11,926 nt of DNA from Gymnopilus junonius (taxonomy: Eukaryota; Basidiomycota; Agaricomycetes; Agaricales; Galerinaceae): assembly GCA_015501075.1 (NCBI GenBank), contig JADNYJ010000829.1, positions 1-11,926 of the forward strand, given 5' to 3'. Each line of letters begins with the position of its first letter. The stretch's first letter is position 1. The translations under genes and the position numbers were made by a program. Below are positions 1-9,956 of this stretch, one piece after another. Under the pieces are notes generated by a model, which was not told the DNA's origin, made no database searches, and was given only the letters and a program-made list of their open reading frames with translations.

Positions 1-2452
1 TGAAGGTACAGAAAAGAGGAGTGACATACCTCAATCGGTAAAACAACATAAGAAGTGCAGCTATGAGAAATAGGGATGCAGATACAAAAATTGGCCTTAA
101 ACAAAGTGCAAACTCCTTCAAATCAATGAGTTATCACTCTCAACAGATAACGACTGACCCGTTCACGTTGGCACCAGTCGCACCGACCGCTGAAGTCGTG
201 GCGATCTTGATGACGGGTGAAAGGATACCAGTGATCCTGTTGAAACTACTGGCGATGGAGTCTCCAGTTCCGCGATGAGGTGCCGGGAAGACCTGGTGAT
301 CAATGTACTTGTAAACGAAAGGACATGGGCAATGGGAAATGAAAACAATGTACCTCTGGAGTATAAGCGTAGAGTACGCCGTACATCTTAATAACATTAG
401 CATAAGCAACACTCGCACGTAAGCCTTGTACTCACAGCGTTCCTACAAAAGACCATAAGTCCACTATCGAAGAAATAATAACAAAGCAACGTACGAAGTG
501 ACTGAAGTCGTACAAGTATACCAAGAACAGCCGCCTGGCTATTACTCGTCGTAAACAAGAACAAGAAAATCCCAGTAAGCGTCGTCGACACCGCCATGAC
601 CAACTTCCTCCCCCAAAGGAATATTTCCCACTGCGTCTCGTCCAATCCACCACCGCACACGCGATGAGCGAACCGGGAATACCAAGGACGGAAACGATCG
701 TGTAATTGCGGTACGTGACGCTGACGGCGCTGTTACCGCTGGGTACGCGATCCCGCAGATAGAAAGGGAGGAAGGCGCTGAAAAGCGGATAGGCGAGCCC
801 GATGAGTCCTGGAAAGGGACGTGAGAAGGTCAGGCTGGGAGAGGCAATAATGTGGATGGATGGATGGATGGGACGTACCCCATAAAAGGATGGTGATTGA
901 GCTGTTGATGGCCAGTTTTCTGCCGGCGAAGAGAGGCTTGACGTGGACAAAGAGAGGTGGGAAAACGATTCTTTCACCACCTGCAGCATGGTCCTGGGTG
1001 GTAATGTCGCACTTCCTTGGATCTCTTGAAGTTGGTCTAGCGTTAAGGAAATTGATTTTCCGTTCTTGCGTGCTAAATGCTCCATGACCTGTGTCTCTAC
1101 ATGAGGGAAACTAGCAAAAAAAACATGCAGGAGGGTCAAACCTTGATCGCCTCCTCATCCCGCCCGTTTGCAATGAGATATTTCGGTGATTCTTGGAGGT
1201 TGAAAATGAAAAAGCGGCAGATGAACATCAAGAGGGTGAGAGCGCCACTATCGGGATATTGGGTAAGCCATCAATGACGTAGAAAAGGTTGCTAACAGCT
1301 CACAGCGTATAGCTGAATTGACGAAAACATTAGCATTCAAATACATTTAAACTATAAAGAGATGGATGACTCGCAAGGTGTATCTCCAACCCATATTCTC
1401 GGCCTTTGGGCATTGGCCCACTGGTACGTCACTTGCGCAGGAAAAGTTGCCAATAAAGCCCCATGCTACGACGGAAGCTACAAGCTGGCCTATAGCCCAC
1501 CAAGCGGAGAGGAGAGTCAACGTCCACTGTTGTAGTATTCATTAATGTCGACATTTTCAGAAATCGGTGGCGGCGGCTCGTACCTGATACGATCCGGGAA
1601 TGTGCTCCAAGTATAAGGCACCTGAAATCGTTCTGGCTCAGGAGAGAATCTCAATGGCGCACGGGGGACATACCATCAACGGGTAAGCTTGATTAGAATC
1701 GTGGTCAGAGTCGGATGAAGAAAGCTGCATTGAATGTACGCACTTTCCACCTACGCCAAACCCGAGACACGCCACTAACGCTCCGAAAGTTGTGAAATTG
1801 GGGGATCCAGCAGACGCGATACCGAATACCCCTGCTAGAAAAAGGGTAATCTGCCGAAAACATGAGCGAGGAGCACCGGCAAGGTAGAAGAATAAACAAG
1901 ACTGACATTAAACGAGACTCTTCTTCCAATCAAGTCCGCCAGGACACCCCATAAAGAAGCACCAATGATGAGACCAACTATAGTGCGAGCGTAGCGAATT
2001 CCACGCGAACAGGGTTCAGCTCCTGCTGAACTTGGGGTAAGACGATGGCTACCCTTGCAACCAGATGTCTAAACTCCACAAATGAAGTTAGCTCGTTGTG
2101 GCTTTACTGCTGGAAAGGCACTTACTATCCGCCATCCACCCAAAGCCCGTGAGCACGAAAAGCTCTATCTGATATCGTCCGAACCCGATCCTGATGCAGA
2201 ACGTGTCCGTTATTGAGGCTCAAAGAGAGTCGCGGGCAGGACTTACTCTTCTTGTAAACATTTATTAACTGGGATGACGGTTAATATTGAATGCAGTGAA
2301 AAGAAGACTTTACACGTACTCAGGTGACATTTCAGCTCGTATGCCCTGTTGACCCCACTCTCCGTATTGAGTTCCGTCAGATCTTCAGCCTGCGTTTCGA
2401 GGTAAGGTCCAATCCCCTTTTCAATGCTTGCTTCGTTGTCGTTACTCGTCAT
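1..2452 (-). CDS. MFS transporter, SV2/HxnZ-like (3' end beyond window; five frame breaks)
   Basis: Probable plasma-membrane proton-coupled transporter of small organic solutes; the substrate cannot be read from sequence. The start is the ATG at 2452-2450. Exons (minus strand): 2452-2320, 2268-2247, 2190-2126, 2068-1907, 1850-1744, 1687-1674, 1621-1584, 1526-1375, 1312-1304, 1247-1142, 1088-879, 808-522, 424-354, 292-159 and 95-30; a donor at 29 leads out of the window. Family landmarks in order: GFGRYQIELFVLTGFGWMAD (helix 1), LIIGASLWGVLADLIGRR (helix 2 and loop 2-3 signature), CLGFGVGGNLPVDG, WWAIGQLVASVVAWGFIGNF, FNLQESPKYLIANGRDEEA, LIGLAYPLFSAFLPFYL, VFPAPHRGTGD and SFNRITGILSPVIK. About 527 codons are visible, near the usual family length. 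The frame slips by one missing base near 2052-2054, 1978-1983, 949-951, 610-614 and 40-43. The acceptor at 425 is the least certain; another at 443 gives an in-frame TGA. Family call is firm; intactness is not. Confidence 0.9.
853..871. repeat. TGGA tetranucleotide microsatellite inside an intron
   Basis: Four perfect TGGA units plus a partial unit lie inside the transporter intron 878-809. This is an ordinary intronic microsatellite and may vary between strains. No function is implied. Confidence 0.7.
1304..1374 (-). other. GC-AG intron followed by a 9-nt microexon in the transporter gene
   Basis: After GWRYT the coding strand reads ACC TT followed by GCGAGT, with no usable GT donor in the right phase. 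Treating GCGAGT as a GC donor, with a CTAAT branch site and the CAG ending at 1313, gives a 62-nt intron (1374-1313). The next exon is only CTATACGCT (1312-1304), followed by a GTGAGC donor and a 56-nt intron (1303-1248). The join reads GWRYTFYTLGALTLLMF, the same length as this helix in family members as I remember them. The phase agreement supports the model, but there is no transcript evidence. Confidence 0.6.
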
Positions 2453-2560
2453 GGCGCGTTAGTCGTGAAGTCTCGTTGGTGATAGCGTTGGAATGGACGG
2501 CTCCAGCAGAGGGACGGATAAAGCTGGCAGACGACTTCATTTAGCCTATGGCTATGAGAT

Positions 2561-2570
2561 TATATATATA
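2561..2570 (-). promoter_or_regulatory. TATA-rich element upstream of the transporter
   Basis: Five TA dinucleotides in a row lie about 109 bp upstream of the transporter ATG at 2452. The spacing suits a core promoter element with a short 5' leader. TATA-like runs are common in AT-rich spacers, so the assignment rests on position alone. Confidence 0.35.
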
Positions 2571-3326
2571 GAAGCAAGCTCACCAAACCGTATGGACAGA
2601 TAACTTTCATATCGAACGTGCTTCGTTCCGTGGGATCCGGCTCCATCAATACGCTTAAATATATCCTTCTGGCAGTCATAGATATACAGGGTGATAAGCG
2701 TTTGGAAACCTAGGAAATCGGGGGCGCAGTGGTTGGAAAAACATAGGATTGACCATGACGGTAGAAAGCAAGATGCGCTGACTTTGTCTGAGTGTGAAAT
2801 CCCCCTTCAGACCAAATTCAACCTCCGACCGACGCCCTACGCACCCCCTCTGAATTCCTTGACGTATAACTTTCGATATGCTTTCTCAATGTGATTATAC
2901 CCGCAGTATTACGGAACTTGACCTTGATCAGCGTTGACGAGACGTCCTCAGAACTCAAATTCCCCAAGAATGCATGTCTGCTGTCAACGTTGCTCTGGAT
3001 CAAATAGGAGTAAGTATTACATGGTTATTTACAAAGCCAATGTTGAATCTTCACGTTCTTCGCCTTGAGCATATAAGAAACCTACAAGCCAAGTCAAAAT
3101 AGAATACTTGGATCAATTTTGAGTCAGGGACGGGGTCCTGATTATGCTTCAGATCGACTGCTTACCACGCCCTTTCCGCCTGTTTCAACCAACACCTTGT
3201 CGAAGAGACATTCAACGAGCTGTTATCCAGACATGTTGCTCATTTCCTTATCGTCTGCTTCCCATATATCATTTTGAGTAGACACGCAGGCAGCTCATTC
3301 GATCCCTGCACAACTTTAGCATCTTG

Positions 3327-3351
3327 ATCAACTTGAAATCAACTTGAAATC
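3327..3351. repeat. Short direct repeat, 11-bp unit ATCAACTTGAA
   Basis: Two exact tandem copies of an 11-bp unit (3327-3337 and 3338-3348) are followed by the first three bases of a third. It lies in non-coding sequence and is probably a slippage or duplication product. Confidence 0.65.
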
Positions 3352-3787
3352 CACTCGCTCTAGCAAACATGGGTACTTGAAGCGAGCTGAAAACCTCTTA
3401 ATTCCAACCTTTGACCAGTTCTTCAAACGTGACTTTGGCTACTTTACTTGGACGTTTCTCCCAAACCTCCTGTGTCTCATTTTTGAAATCGATGAAATAA
3501 CCCCGTTCGAAAAAGATCAAGTCGAATGTTAAAATTACCTGTTATTGACGTTAGTAATAAGCTCCAGGGGAAAAGACATGAAGATAGATAGATAAACCTG
3601 CTTGAGTCAAGGACATGTGTAAGTCCTCCACTCGGGATCATCGGCAAAACAGCCGGATATTCTTGTTTATATAGAATTTCATCCCAACTTCGGAACGGTC
3701 ATTGGTCCTCAAGCGCATCGGCAAACCCTAGCTTCACATATGTCTGATGAACTTCGATGGGCGGCGGCGAATTTGAATATAAGTACT

Positions 3788-4021
3788 TCATTTTTCATCA
3801 AGCCAAGTGATGTCATCCACCAGGTAGGCCATCTCCTCGTAATCTTCAAGGTCGGGGTTTAGTATGAACTTGACGATATCGGCGCCGAGACCGCGAGGAT
3901 AAGAGTCCCAGTGGTTATAGGAACCGCTAACCGTTAACCGTTCATGGTCGATGATGGATCCCAAGAGTCCATGAGTAGTAAATTGAAAGTTAGAATCTGA
4001 AATCTTACCAGAGCTCCTCTG
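3788..4021 (-). CDS. 3' exon of a small DSYP-motif hypothetical protein
   Basis: One minus-strand frame is open from 4021 to the TGA at 3790-3788. It contains THGLLGSIIDHERLTVSG, then YNHWDSYPRGLGADIVKFIL, and ends in a Trp-containing tail, DDITWLDEK. The N-H-x-D-S-Y-P-x-G-L-G core is a motif I recall from short uncharacterised proteins common in mushroom genomes; their function is unknown to me. No ATG occurs in this frame before the upstream TGA at 4024-4022, so the start must lie in an upstream exon or be lost. A GTAAGA donor and a CTAAC branch-like element sit at about 4005-3980 without a matching AG before the motif, so the 5' structure is unresolved. I am fairly sure of the C-terminal coding exon and unsure of the gene's completeness. 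Confidence 0.6.
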   Translation of the reverse strand, partial: QRSSGKISDSNFQFTTHGLLGSIIDHERLTVSGSYNHWDSYPRGLGADIVKFILNPDLEDYEEMAYLVDDITWLDEK

Positions 4022-4526
4022 TCATTCGACTCCGAGATAACTCCATGCGCACGCCAGCGGCCATTGTCCCTACAAAAGCCTCCCGAATCGAACAAATCGG
4101 TTCACTCTAACACTCCAAACGTCCGTCGAAAGCCTCTGGTCCAAGTAATATGGAGGTCTTCCAGCTATCATCGAAAAACCAACGGCCCCCTGCTACCGGC
4201 AATACACCCCCCCTTACCAAGCTCACACATCGTCTCCACCAGCCCTTCACCCTCCACTCCCAACTCACAAAAACGGAAAAGGAAAACCTAAAGAGCATCC
4301 GATTCATCCTTCGAAAACACCCCTCTTAATCATCTCACGCACTTCAAGATCTTCTTTATTCATAAGAAAGATACTCTACTCTATCTGCGAGCGGGGAGTT
4401 AACATGGGGGCCTAGCTCGCATTACATTACTACCCCAGCTCACGCACCTTTCCGTCATTATGAGTGACAATGCAGAGTCTGTGATGCGAAGCGTACCCGC
4501 CTTCCGTGGCACGATACAGGGAGGAA
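4022..4526. other. Spacer, probable upstream region of the DSYP gene
   Basis: No recognisable coding sequence. It includes a C-rich run near 4206 and, read on the minus strand, AATAAAGAAG at 4360-4351, which resembles a polyadenylation signal and could belong to the candidate minus-strand gene at 4527-5428. The missing 5' exon of the DSYP gene, if it exists, would be near 4025-4080, where an ATG follows GTAGGGACA on the minus strand. Confidence 0.35.
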
Positions 4527-5428
4527 CTAAAGCGCCCATATATCCTGTATAAATGAAATGAGCAAAGACGCGACCACGGACAGCCTACAGGCAGAATCGA
4601 CTCACCTCAGCCCTTTGTTTGAACGACAACTCCAATAGATGTACGGAAGACCGAGTGCCAATCATAAACACCGCCTCGTCTTCCTAACTCTGAGAGGGTC
4701 CGATGCTGCTTGCTACTGCAAGGCGTGTCACGCAGGCGACCACACCCACTGGCATGTGTGGTGATGGTGGGTGCTTAACCATAGCAGAAAGGTTGATGTT
4801 GACCATCAAAGGACGGGAGAGGGAGAGAGCTAACAAGAGGAGCCGCAGGATACACTCCTTGTGCACCCCGTTCCTGGAACTTGGTTTACCATCGATAAGC
4901 CCCATATAACCAGCATTGTACACCCAGCAAGAACGTCAGCCGTGGGCTGCTTAGCAAGTAACATCGACTTCAGTATCATCCTCAGTCCTGTGCGCATCGT
5001 GTTGGCGGCGGCAGCGGGTACTTCAATATCTGTACGTCACATAAAAAGTCTCAGAAAGAGGGAAAATCGAGAGGGAAGGAAAACCAATGATCACCCTCTT
5101 TCAGCCTGCAGGAATATAAATATAAATAAGAACACGAAATCGGAATGAGGGGGGCGCTGTCCCGCCGGGGTTAAGTAGTGTGAGGACCAAGTGGTGATAG
5201 CAGTGATGACGCCGCACCGTTCGGATGTCCACCGAAACGCGCTGGTCGGCAGGGCTCTAGCGCGCACAATAGCTATGTATGAAACACGATGTGGATAAGA
5301 AAAACAGCATTGATCACAAAGAGCAATAAGCACCTGCAAATTCTCGCCCAGAAACTCCAAAAAACATCTACAATTCGACCTTGGGCGACATTCTGCCAGA
5401 CATTAGTTGGACGTTGGAGGAGTGGCAT
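4527..5428 (-). CDS. Candidate multi-exon gene of unknown function
   Basis: Several minus-strand segments look like coding exons with usable splice sites, but I do not recognise the protein. A first exon, 5428-5334, would start at ATG and read MPLLQRPTNVWQNVAQGRIV, continuing DVFWSFWARIC to a GTGCTT donor. An internal segment, 5029-4890, follows a GTACAG acceptor and reads DIEVPAAAANTMRTGLRMIL with a hydrophobic stretch LAGCTMLVIWGL. A 78-nt exon, 4683-4606, reads EDEAVFMIGTRSSVHLLELS and ends at a GTGAGT donor. A terminal exon, 4544-4527, gives DIWAL and a stop. The segment at about 5272-5150 is open in more than one frame, and joining it from the first exon hits a TAG, so either a base is missing or the model is wrong there. 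No domain is assigned; this could be chance. Confidence 0.3.
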
Positions 5429-6195
5429 CGTTGAAAAGGTAGAGGGGACATTTTCGTTTTGTGGCAGGAAAGATTAAAGATTGCTGGCATGGACCGGAGG
5501 GTTAGGGTTTCACCGATTAGCCCGGTCCCGGTCCGGAAAAGAGCCTCAGAGTTCCGCGGCCGTCTTTCAACTTTCGACGCCATTTCAACACTCCATTTGA
5601 CACTATTTTTCATTATAATCCTCAGCCATATGCACATCCAGTTATTTTTACATTCAGTACGCTCAAACCTTGAAGATAATCGTGGTCTAATCAGCCCAAA
5701 AAGTGAGTAAGTGATTGACCTTGGGTTGATCGCTCTGCTGTCTTCGCCCTTGCTTCGTCCAGTGAAGTTTGAGCATGCTCGTATAGTAAAGTTTTATGCT
5801 ACATTTTTACTTACTAGCTGACCTTTTAACATCTATTAGGCATTTATGTTTCGCTTTGCACCCTACCTCCTGCTGTATCTTCAAAAACCTCATCTGAGGG
5901 GTACAGCACCAGTTTATTTGGCCACGAGGTCTGACGGCCCGCATTTTTATCTCAGCATTTCAAGACATTGCGTCTCATCATCACCATCGCTCATAATCAC
6001 CAATGAGCACCTACTAAGCTCCTTGTACATCACACCCTTGGCGAGACAAATTCTTGACCTCAAGTATTTCTCGGGCTCAGAATACAGGTCTTATTTCCCC
6101 GAAAACAATCAGTAAGTCACGGTAATAGTTCCTTTCTGTGCATTCATATCATTGAAACTTTTGACTCAACTTTGAGTTCGACCGTTACACAGGCA
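5429..6195. other. Intergenic region, no supported gene
   Basis: The plus strand has an open stretch at 5846-6115 with a hydrophobic start (MFRFAPYLLLYLQ) but no family motif. A GTAAGT donor at 6112 and a CACAG acceptor at 6192 would splice it to the F-box start, but the join runs into a TGA, so I do not use it. The region probably carries the promoter of the F-box gene and the upstream region of the candidate minus-strand gene. Confidence 0.35.
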
Positions 6196-8506
6196 ATGAA
6201 TGCACATAGAACTCCTGTTTTAAAATTGAATAATGACACCCTGTCAAGAATATTCATACTTATCGCCCTGGACGATGTCCCAATGCACCTCGGCCTTGGC
6301 CTGCTGCGCAGACATACCTGGCAACAACGCCCCCTGGTCATCATCTTGGCGTGCTCTCATGTCTCTCATGGATGGCGAGCACTTATTCTTAACTTGCCCT
6401 CTCTCTGGGGTTGTCTCATTGACTTTCCCGTTTTATCGAGACTAAAAGAGGAATGGAGGCATGAAATTGTATGATGGACCAGTCATAGCGATCTTCTGCT
6501 GAGAGGCTTTGTTGATATGCGCAAACCGGGCGCAGGAAACTTTTTTTACACTCTAATTAAGGAACACTGGGCAAGGATTCGAGTTCTGAAAGTCGAATTC
6601 GACTTTCAGGTGACAATCGCAGCGCATATCTTGGACATGCTATCTCGGCCGGCTCCAGTTCTAAAGGTGTTTGAAATCAAGTTCCGACACCATCCAAGTG
6701 GTCGTCCCTCAGCCTCCTCAGCATATTTTGACCAGCTGATAGCAAAAACCACTCCTTCGATCCGTATACTCACTTTGGATGCTCTAAACCTCCGCATGTC
6801 TCGAAATTCTAACATGCAGTGGATATCGGGCCTTAGGGAACTCGTTATATCCCGCACCACGTCTATGTCACATATCGATTGGTTGTTCGCATTGGAACGA
6901 ATGCCTAATATCGAACGTTTGATTATGGATCATGCAATCTCAGTCGCCGATTCCGCAAACGTATCCACGGCGCTCCAACTCCAGAATCTTGAATACATTG
7001 GTATTCACGATGAACACCTTCAATCATCTATTGCCATTCTATCATGCCTAACACCCCACCTTGGATGCAGCCTATCTTTGACTGCCAAAACGTTTTCTGA
7101 TCATGAGCAATTAACAATGGCCAGGGAAGTGGTGTCTAGATACTTCTCAAATTTTTTGAGAGGTATCCCTCCCAGAGATCTCAATCTTATAATCAGAGCG
7201 CAAAGTTTTACCATTGAGTATCCTTCACCGACTTTATATTCCTTAGAATTCATAGTTGACGTCTATCCTGGACCAAAAGAGGACCTCCACGCACTGCCCC
7301 TACACTTCGACGCATTTTCTTATCGAAAATTCGACACCTTTCCATCATTGCCTTTATTTGAAACTGAAACCGCTGCATACTCAATTCGCAGTTTTCGCTT
7401 TTTTAGTCCGGAGACCAAGTTAGTTCTCAAACCGGAGGTCCCCATTGTACCTTCTGTGCGCCAGTTGATTGTATGCAGCGAACCGTCTGTGTCCGCGGAG
7501 GATTGGTTACAAGCATTGAAGCACATGCCCCTCATCGAATTTTTGGAAATGGAAAATACATTGGCTGTCAACGTCCCGAAACCGGTATATGCGCATCAGC
7601 GCACCTTCCCCATCTCCGTCACGTCAACATGAAGGGCTCGCTATCATCGTGTGTAACTTACTGGATGGAATAATACCTCGGGATGGGTGCTGCTTGCGTT
7701 CAGAGTTGCAGTACACTGAGTACGATGTCCTTCCAAGCTCTCTAACTCAAATGCTATCGCGATATTCTCAGAGTTTTTTCGAACACAACCTCCACACCGT
7801 TACCGGGCTTGTATTGTGGGTATCTCACGATCGACTCTCTATTGGAAACGGGCGGATACTATAAAGATTTAAACACGCCGACATTCCTTCATCATAGAGA
7901 TTGAATCCATCCCACGTTCCATATCCCAATGCTCCTGCACCAGGTTCTGGAAGGCTTTCGTTCCCCAAATTTTGAAAAATATTACCACCTTGGAGTTTTA
8001 CACCATCCTATCATTATCTGACCCCTTGGCATTCAGAAATGTAGAGCGCACTATATGCAACTTCCTACCCTCTTGCGCAACGTCCGTACTATTTTAACCG
8101 AACGATCCACATCAATTTCGGACTATTTGTATCGCAGTATGCTCACACCCTATTGTAACCAGAACGGTCTCCTATTTCCCAAGCTATCGAAAGTCAGGGT
8201 CAAGCAAATCGCATACAAGCGGCCTTCTTTCTACCAGAGGCACCGGAGCTACGAGCATTTTTATCCCTTCGGCAAAAATTGAACATGCCAGTTGATGTGG
8301 TGGATTTAACACTCATTCCAAATGACGTCAAGTTGGAGGAATTTGAAGAATTTAAGGGGTTGAAGGTGATTTACAGGAGTAGCATGGCCAGCGTTTTCAG
8401 GAGCATACTTGTGAAGGTGTGGTTTGCTGACGGCAATTTTCAGATCCATAGACAGGATGTTCATCTGCTAAATGGACAGGTGGTTCATAAGTCATTTGAG
8501 CCATAG
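6196..8506 (+). CDS. F-box-like protein, mushroom-type, with broken reading frame
   Basis: Likely substrate-recognition protein of an SCF-type ubiquitin ligase, inferred only from the N-terminal F-box-like motif. From the ATG at 6196: VLKLNNDTLSRIFILIALDD, then HVSHGWRALILNLPSLWGCL, matching the Pro/Leu-rich start and H-V-C-x-x-W-R...P-x-L-W core of Agaricomycete F-box-like domains. A long Leu-rich C-terminal region follows, with ENTLAVNVPKP, DGCCLRSELQYTEYDVLP, LKNITTLEFYTILSLSDPLA, TPYCNQNGLLFPKLSKV and LNMPVDVVDLTLIP, ending at TAG 8504-8506. About 770 codons, with no introns needed. An in-frame TGA at 6472-6474 separates EEWRHEIV from the rest. The frame then changes five times, near 7575-7585, 7657-7660, 7855-7940, 8070-8095 and 8200-8225, each time by what looks like one missing base. 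Either a decaying member of an expanded family or sequence error. The first ATG in frame follows a CACAG, so a 5' exon is possible. Confidence 0.8.
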
Positions 8507-9520
8507 TAGTAACCAAAGTCAGCTGCACCGCTACTTCTGGATACTGATAGGCGCCAGCAAGGATACATATAATAGAAATTTTAGAGCTCAAGAGTCATTT
8601 AGGTATTCTATGAGAAATAGATCTGTCAGAGCGGAGAGAATCTGAGATTGACTAGAAGAAAATAAACTTACGTAGGAGGGCGTGGGTGGGATAATAGGAA
8701 GGAGAACGTTACATAGTTAGGTTGTAAGCGGTGCAATTCAAGATATGCTCATCCACTTGCTGTCCAATACGGCGCAGATACCACACTACATGGGGAAGAT
8801 CACACGCTACTTGGCGCCAATCCCCGCAACGCAAGGCCAAGGTAGAGTACCCCACTCAATGACAGCCTATCTTTCCATACTCAGAGTTCCATATCAGAGG
8901 ACGTCCTGACTTACTTCAACTCACATAGATGGACAATAGTGAAGGTGAGCGCCTCCTCGAGTTCTTGTGCTTCGAGTTAAGGAGCTTGAGGACTGGGAAC
9001 ACCAATATCGGCCATGTAAAGCGACTGGGAGGCCTGAAGCTCGAAAACTGGAGAATTTAGGGCAATACATGAGAGGAAACCGGCACATAGGCTGGTATGG
9101 ATGCGAGGGCTGAGGCAAAAGAGCTGTAATGGAGTGGTGTGCTCAAGCGATCGAAAGTGAGATAAGGACTGAAGGAAGCAAAGTCGAAGTATTAGCAACG
9201 AAAGTGAGAGTACGGAATGCTGAGATGAAGATTAAAAAAGAACCGCCAGATGCCTTTTTTCCTTGAAGTTGGGCAGAATCTTGATTTGGATCCAGATAAG
9301 ATTCAGAGCAGCGAGTGTTGGGCGGCGGGGCGTTGGCTACTGGTCTGTGTGGAATTATACTGCTGGTTCTGGGAATCGTCCTGAGTTGATGCGAATATGG
9401 CAGCAACACGGAGAGCAAAGCGTTGTTTCTGAAAGATATTAGACGTCGAACCGAGGGGCGTGACGGACACAGCCACCGATCACACGTGTTGGAATATTTC
9501 GCCGCGTTCAACAGGTAACC
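8507..9520. other. Long stretch with no assignable gene
   Basis: About 1 kb after the F-box stop. On the minus strand, a segment at 9431-9303 opens after TTTCAG and reads RFALRVAAIFASTQDDSQNQ with a Gln/Ser-rich tail. Just beyond, another frame reads NLIWIQIKILPNFKEKRH. These could be exons of a minus-strand gene with a missing base between them, but there is no start codon and no recognised domain. A GTAAGT at about 8670 on the minus strand is an isolated donor-like site. I make no gene call. Confidence 0.3.
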
Positions 9521-9564
9521 GGAACCTTTTGTCGACCTTTTCTTGACCTTTTCCTTGCCTTTTC
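9521..9564. repeat. Four-copy 11-bp tandem repeat, core ACCTTTTC
   Basis: Four consecutive imperfect 11-bp units: GGAACCTTTTG (9521), TCGACCTTTTC (9532), TTGACCTTTTC (9543) and CTTGCCTTTTC (9554). The period is about one helical turn, so the CCTTTT cores face the same side of the DNA. It lies about 390 bp upstream of the membrane-protein start. It may be a small minisatellite or a cluster of binding sites; only the repetition is directly seen. Confidence 0.7.
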
Positions 9565-9956
9565 CACGTTGGACGAAGTACGTTCGAAGGTAAGATTTGT
9601 GGGTATCACTATGATATTAGCTTACTCAGAGAGTTACAGACTCCAGAGTACCCTGCCGCACATACTATTCTACAAGCATCTAATCGGAACAGACAATTCC
9701 ACCGCCCATAATATTGTGGTCCAAATCCATGGATTTCGAGCGCTCCTGGTTCCATTATGGGTATCGATACGATCGGACGTCTTCCAGCCTGATGCAGCAC
9801 AATCTATGATTACTACTGTCATCCGCAACGTTCATTGATTCCTTTCCCTTACGTTGACGGCACATTCTTCCAAACCCTTTCACGACCCCAATATCGTCGC
9901 TTTGTTTCGTTGATTTTCTTTGCAGATTTTTCGTTGTGGTCACCTTTCTGCCTGCC

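Larger units (their letters stand above)
2453..3787. other. Intergenic region, no recognisable gene
   Basis: About 1.3 kb lies between the start of the transporter and the stop codon of the DSYP-motif gene. Frames here are open only for short runs and lack family motifs. A plus-strand stretch at about 2890-3007 reads LRNLTLISVDETSSELKF in one frame and could be a relic coding exon, but I cannot tie it to a family. The part next to 2452 should hold the transporter promoter. Confidence 0.4.

Noticed and set aside
1..2452. Transporter and amidase as parts of one catabolic gene cluster
   Set aside because: HxnZ-like transporters and amidases occur together in some fungal catabolic clusters, but here they are about 9 kb apart with unrelated genes between and no shared regulatory site seen.
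4107..4307. Minus-strand Trp-rich open frame
   Set aside because: No recognisable motif. It overlaps a C-rich low-complexity stretch and is probably a chance frame.
5505..5512. TTAGGG-like telomeric motif
   Set aside because: Only one TTAGGG unit with partial flanks is present. This is expected by chance and there is no array.
5846..6115. Plus-strand open frame with a hydrophobic start as an extra 5' exon of the F-box gene
   Set aside because: The donor at 6112 and acceptor at 6192 join out of phase into a TGA, and the peptide has no family motif.
9143..9511. Minus-strand 122-codon open frame resembling a mitochondrial presequence
   Set aside because: It begins at a non-ATG codon with no clear internal start. 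The Ser/Arg richness may be compositional, and another frame of the same strand looks at least as coding-like.
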